Below are positions 6,023 through 7,476 of a stretch of 7,476 nt of DNA, in pieces (the first letter of the stretch is position 1; each line of letters starts with the position of its first letter). The position numbers and the translations under genes are program-made. The notes beneath the pieces are model-generated. The model worked only from the letters and a program-made list of their open reading frames with translations. It was not told where the DNA came from and ran no database searches. This stretch comes from Acidobacteriaceae bacterium (GTDB lineage Bacteria > Acidobacteriota > Terriglobia > Terriglobales > SbA1), in contig JAFAGX010000172.1 of assembly GCA_019237515.1 (NCBI GenBank), forward strand, positions 1 through 7,476, in the 5' to 3' direction.

Positions 6023-6559
6023 TTACGATTTGGCGACATTCAAATTATTCGTCACCGAAAATATCCCGGGCACGCTTTTGGCTCGAATGCCAGCCATGTT
6101 TTTGTCGCTCTCGCTATCCACAACCCCCTCTAGCGATACGTTCCCATTCTTCACAATGATGCGAATTGGCTTAATTACCGGCATGGCATATCGCTGCAGT
6201 GCCGGATAGCCGTAGATCGCGCGGTAGAGTTGGCGTCGCAGGCCGTCATCCATGGGTGAGGTTGGAAGCACCTCAATTTGATTGTCGACTCTCTCCACAC
6301 CTTCAATTCGCTTCACAACATTCTGGGCATCGCTTTTGAGCGTTGGATTCACCACCTGCCCCATCAGCGTCACATCGTAGCCATTTACCTTGTATGCGAG
6401 GTTGTCGAATACCGTCAGGTACGGCAACATCACAAGTTCATGCCGGACTTCTTTCGTAATCCGTTCTTCCGCTTTCGGGGACGCCGTATTTTGTGCAACC
6501 AGTGACAGGGATATCATCCACACCACAGCAATCAACACTGCGAATCGCGAGTTTCTCAT
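6023..6559 (-). CDS. Secreted protein with two BON domains
   Basis: The 178-aa product begins with a Sec signal peptide (MRNSRF, hydrophobic 7-21, likely cleavage after VAQ at about residue 23). Two BON domains follow, at about 31-99 and 104-176, each with the alpha-beta pattern and central glycine: GYDVTLMGQV (60-69) and NGNVSLEGVV (138-147). Each ends in a conserved V-x-N-x-I/L strand, VDNQIEVL (91-98) and VTNNLNV (169-175). BON domains are thought to bind phospholipid or polymer surfaces, as in OsmY. The exact partner here is unknown. This two-domain type, including the LYRAIYGYPALQRYA stretch, is familiar from acidobacteria and is the main taxonomic hint in the window. The ATG at 6559 is set by a perfect AGGAGG; a 20-codon extension to 6619 would read through this site and bury the signal peptide. 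Confidence 0.87.
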   Translation of the reverse strand: MRNSRFAVLIAVVWMISLSLVAQNTASPKAEERITKEVRHELVMLPYLTVFDNLAYKVNGYDVTLMGQVVNPTLKSDAQNVVKRIEGVERVDNQIEVLPTSPMDDGLRRQLYRAIYGYPALQRYAMPVIKPIRIIVKNGNVSLEGVVDSESDKNMAGIRAKSVPGIFSVTNNLNVAKS

Positions 6560-6566
6560 GATCACC

Positions 6567-6572
6567 CCTCCT
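6567..6572 (-). promoter_or_regulatory. Perfect Shine-Dalgarno of the BON gene
   Basis: AGGAGG on the - strand, 7 nt before the ATG at 6559, flanked by more purines. It decides the start against the longer open frame and predicts strong translation. Confidence 0.8.
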
Positions 6573-6648
6573 TCCTCATAGCGCTCTGCAGCTTTGCACG
6601 TTTCGTTCGCAATGGTCAATATCCACGAACAATGGAGCCGCGACGGAG

Positions 6649-6882
6649 CTACGCAGTTTTGCGGCGGGATTTTCTATCCCGGGTAATTTGTTTGAACCGC
6701 TCGACGTGTGGACGGATCTGCTCTTTGATTTTTTCCTGCTCCGCACGCGCGCGGCCTAGCGCTATGTCTGCGAGCCTTAGCCAATAAGCTTGCCGAAAGC
6801 TGTCAGGGAGCGGTGGTGGGTCGTCGGAAATAGGGGAGAGAACAGGATTCACAACAGGTTTCTCGAGATCTTTCTGTTTCAT
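6649..6882 (-). CDS. Small charged hypothetical protein (77 aa)
   Basis: I do not recognise this gene. From the ATG at 6882 the product has a proline-rich N-terminal part (NPVLSPISDDPPPLPD, residues 12-27), then a long predicted helix rich in charge (from about residue 28, QAYWLRLADIALGRARAEQE and onward), and a very basic tail (RDRKSRRKTA). There is no signal peptide or membrane segment in this form. The composition looks like a real protein. An alternative ATG at 6945 would add a hydrophobic stretch (LHIILAFCWSAFVCV), which could act as a membrane anchor. Neither start has a good ribosome binding site, so the N-terminus is uncertain. It lies 89 nt upstream of the BON gene on the same strand and could share its transcript. 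Confidence 0.5.
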   Translation of the reverse strand: MKQKDLEKPVVNPVLSPISDDPPPLPDSFRQAYWLRLADIALGRARAEQEKIKEQIRPHVERFKQITRDRKSRRKTA

Positions 6883-7155
6883 GACGCAGACGAATGCGCT
6901 CCAACAGAATGCCAGAATGATGTGTAAATGTTCGATACATGACATACTGTATTTGGAATTTAAGTGTACGTTTTCGTTAGATTTAGCGTTGCTTTAGGCA
7001 TTGAACGAGTGCGCATATTTTGCGTACAGCATTTCCTTCAGCCGCCCTAATGTTTTCCAAAGCCCGCCGTCTTATCAATACGATGCCGCAATTGAACTCG
7101 CGTTCTTGTTCGGCCCCGAGATTGCTCTCTTGCATAGGTGACGAGAGATCCGGGT
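6883..7155. other. AT-richer divergent intergenic region
   Basis: This 273-nt stretch separates divergently oriented small genes and should hold promoters for both. It is more AT-rich than the rest of the window, mainly at 6930-7030. Two operator-like inverted repeats are visible: ATACA (6935-6939) with TGTAT (6948-6952), and GTGCGCA (7009-7015) with TGCGTAC (7021-7027, one mismatch). I cannot name a regulator. A 50-codon - strand frame (7135 to 6983) crosses it without a ribosome binding site. Confidence 0.4.
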
Positions 7156-7341
7156 ATGGAAAGCCAGCTGGTTGAGCGGATCGATAATCTGGAAGAACGG
7201 TTGCAGGAACTGAATTCGTTATTGATGGAAAGCAGCAAAGGCGTAAAAGACCGCAACCATATCGAAGCGGAGATCCGTGCTGTGGATGTTCAGTTGGCGC
7301 ATTATCGGGCAGTACTCGCGAATAACGACGGAAAAAGTTGA
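7156..7341 (+). CDS. Small helical (coiled-coil) hypothetical protein, 61 aa
   Basis: I do not recognise a named family. The 61-aa product is almost entirely helix-forming, with hydrophobic residues at 3-4 spacing (L5, I9, L12, L16, L19, L23) in a strongly acidic first half. A short break (SSKGVKDR) and a second helix (IEAEIRAVDVQLAHYRAVL, 36-54) follow, so an antiparallel helical hairpin or a small coiled coil is likely. There is no signal peptide, no cysteine and no catalytic motif. The ATG at 7156 is preferred; a GTG at 7138 in frame would add six residues. The next gene begins 11 nt after its stop, so the two are probably cotranscribed. Function unknown. Confidence 0.6.
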   Translation: MESQLVERIDNLEERLQELNSLLMESSKGVKDRNHIEAEIRAVDVQLAHYRAVLANNDGKS

Positions 7342-7352
7342 GGTGCACCGCC

Positions 7353-7476
7353 ATGTCGGAAGACTTCATGTACGAAGAATTGCTTTACAGCCTCACCCGT
7401 TCTCTGGCAGAGCTTGAGCAACTGCGGATGGCGAACCCGCTCGACAAGGAAATTCTCAAGCTAAAGCACAACGTCC
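7353..7476 (+). CDS. Second small helical protein, truncated by the window edge
   Basis: An ATG at 7353 opens a frame that runs off the window after 41 codons (begins M-S-E-D-F-M-Y-E-E-L-L). GAGGTG at 7340-7345 gives a plausible ribosome binding site about 7 nt upstream and overlaps the stop of the preceding gene. The visible part is helical and acidic, with leucines at heptad-like spacing (SLTRSLAELEQLRM), then a charged turn (ANPLDKEI) and a new helix. It resembles the preceding 61-aa protein in size class and style, but I see no clear residue-by-residue homology. Function unknown. Confidence 0.6.
   Translation, partial: MSEDFMYEELLYSLTRSLAELEQLRMANPLDKEILKLKHNV

Noticed and set aside
5833..6159. 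108-codon + strand frame starting with a signal-like stretch
   Set aside because: Its second half is antisense to the BON gene, its composition is erratic and no ribosome binding site precedes it.
6665..6681. Perfect hairpin CGGGAT/ATCCCG as a terminator
   Set aside because: It lies inside the 3' coding end of the 77-aa gene, has only 6 bp and no T-run follows on either strand.
6983..7135. 50-codon - strand frame (part of a longer frame to 7369)
   Set aside because: The composition of the 50-codon part is not absurd, but there is no ribosome binding site. The longer version is antisense to the more convincing 61-aa gene.
1..7476. tRNA, rRNA, CRISPR array, insertion sequence or phage genes
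   Set aside because: No cloverleaf, regularly spaced repeats, transposase motifs or phage protein motifs were seen on reading both strands.

Overview
The window reads as a chromosomal segment of an acidobacterium (Acidobacteriota). This is inferred from family resemblance: the secreted tandem-BON protein is of a type common in that phylum, the coding regions are moderately GC-rich, and the remaining genes fit. Nothing in the window (no rRNA, no marker gene) proves the assignment.

Left part, + strand (1-2360): three tightly packed genes of coenzyme F420 metabolism. They are the C-terminal 141 codons of cofE (F420-0:gamma-glutamyl ligase), a complete stand-alone cofH (radical-SAM half of FO synthase) and npdG (F420-dependent NADP oxidoreductase). 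The cofE stop codon overlaps the ribosome binding site of cofH, and npdG starts 2 nt after cofH stops, so one transcript with coupled translation is likely. Together they cover part of deazaflavin ring assembly, glutamyl-tail addition and hydride exchange between F420 and NADP. cofG, cofC and cofD are not in the window.

Centre, + strand (2361-4397): a 139-nt intergenic region holds a nested 20-bp inverted-repeat structure. It is followed by a two-gene ABC importer of the osmoprotectant (glycine betaine/choline-like) family, an ATPase and a permease overlapping as ATGA. No substrate-binding protein follows. The permease stop lies inside a short tandem array of a 7-bp unit, after which comes a single-domain PilZ protein with an incomplete c-di-GMP motif.

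Right part (4417-6882, - strand): a secreted di-heme cytochrome of the DHOR family converges on pilZ. Upstream of it on the same strand are a secreted protein with two BON domains and a 77-aa charged hypothetical protein. Beyond an AT-richer divergent intergenic region, two tiny helical proteins of unknown function begin on the + strand (7156-7341, and 7353 to the window edge).

I see no mobile element, CRISPR array, tRNA or rRNA. The best candidates for something undescribed are the structured leader at 2422-2479, the heptamer array at 3911-3941 and the small-protein pair at the right edge. None of them amounts to a demonstrated new system.
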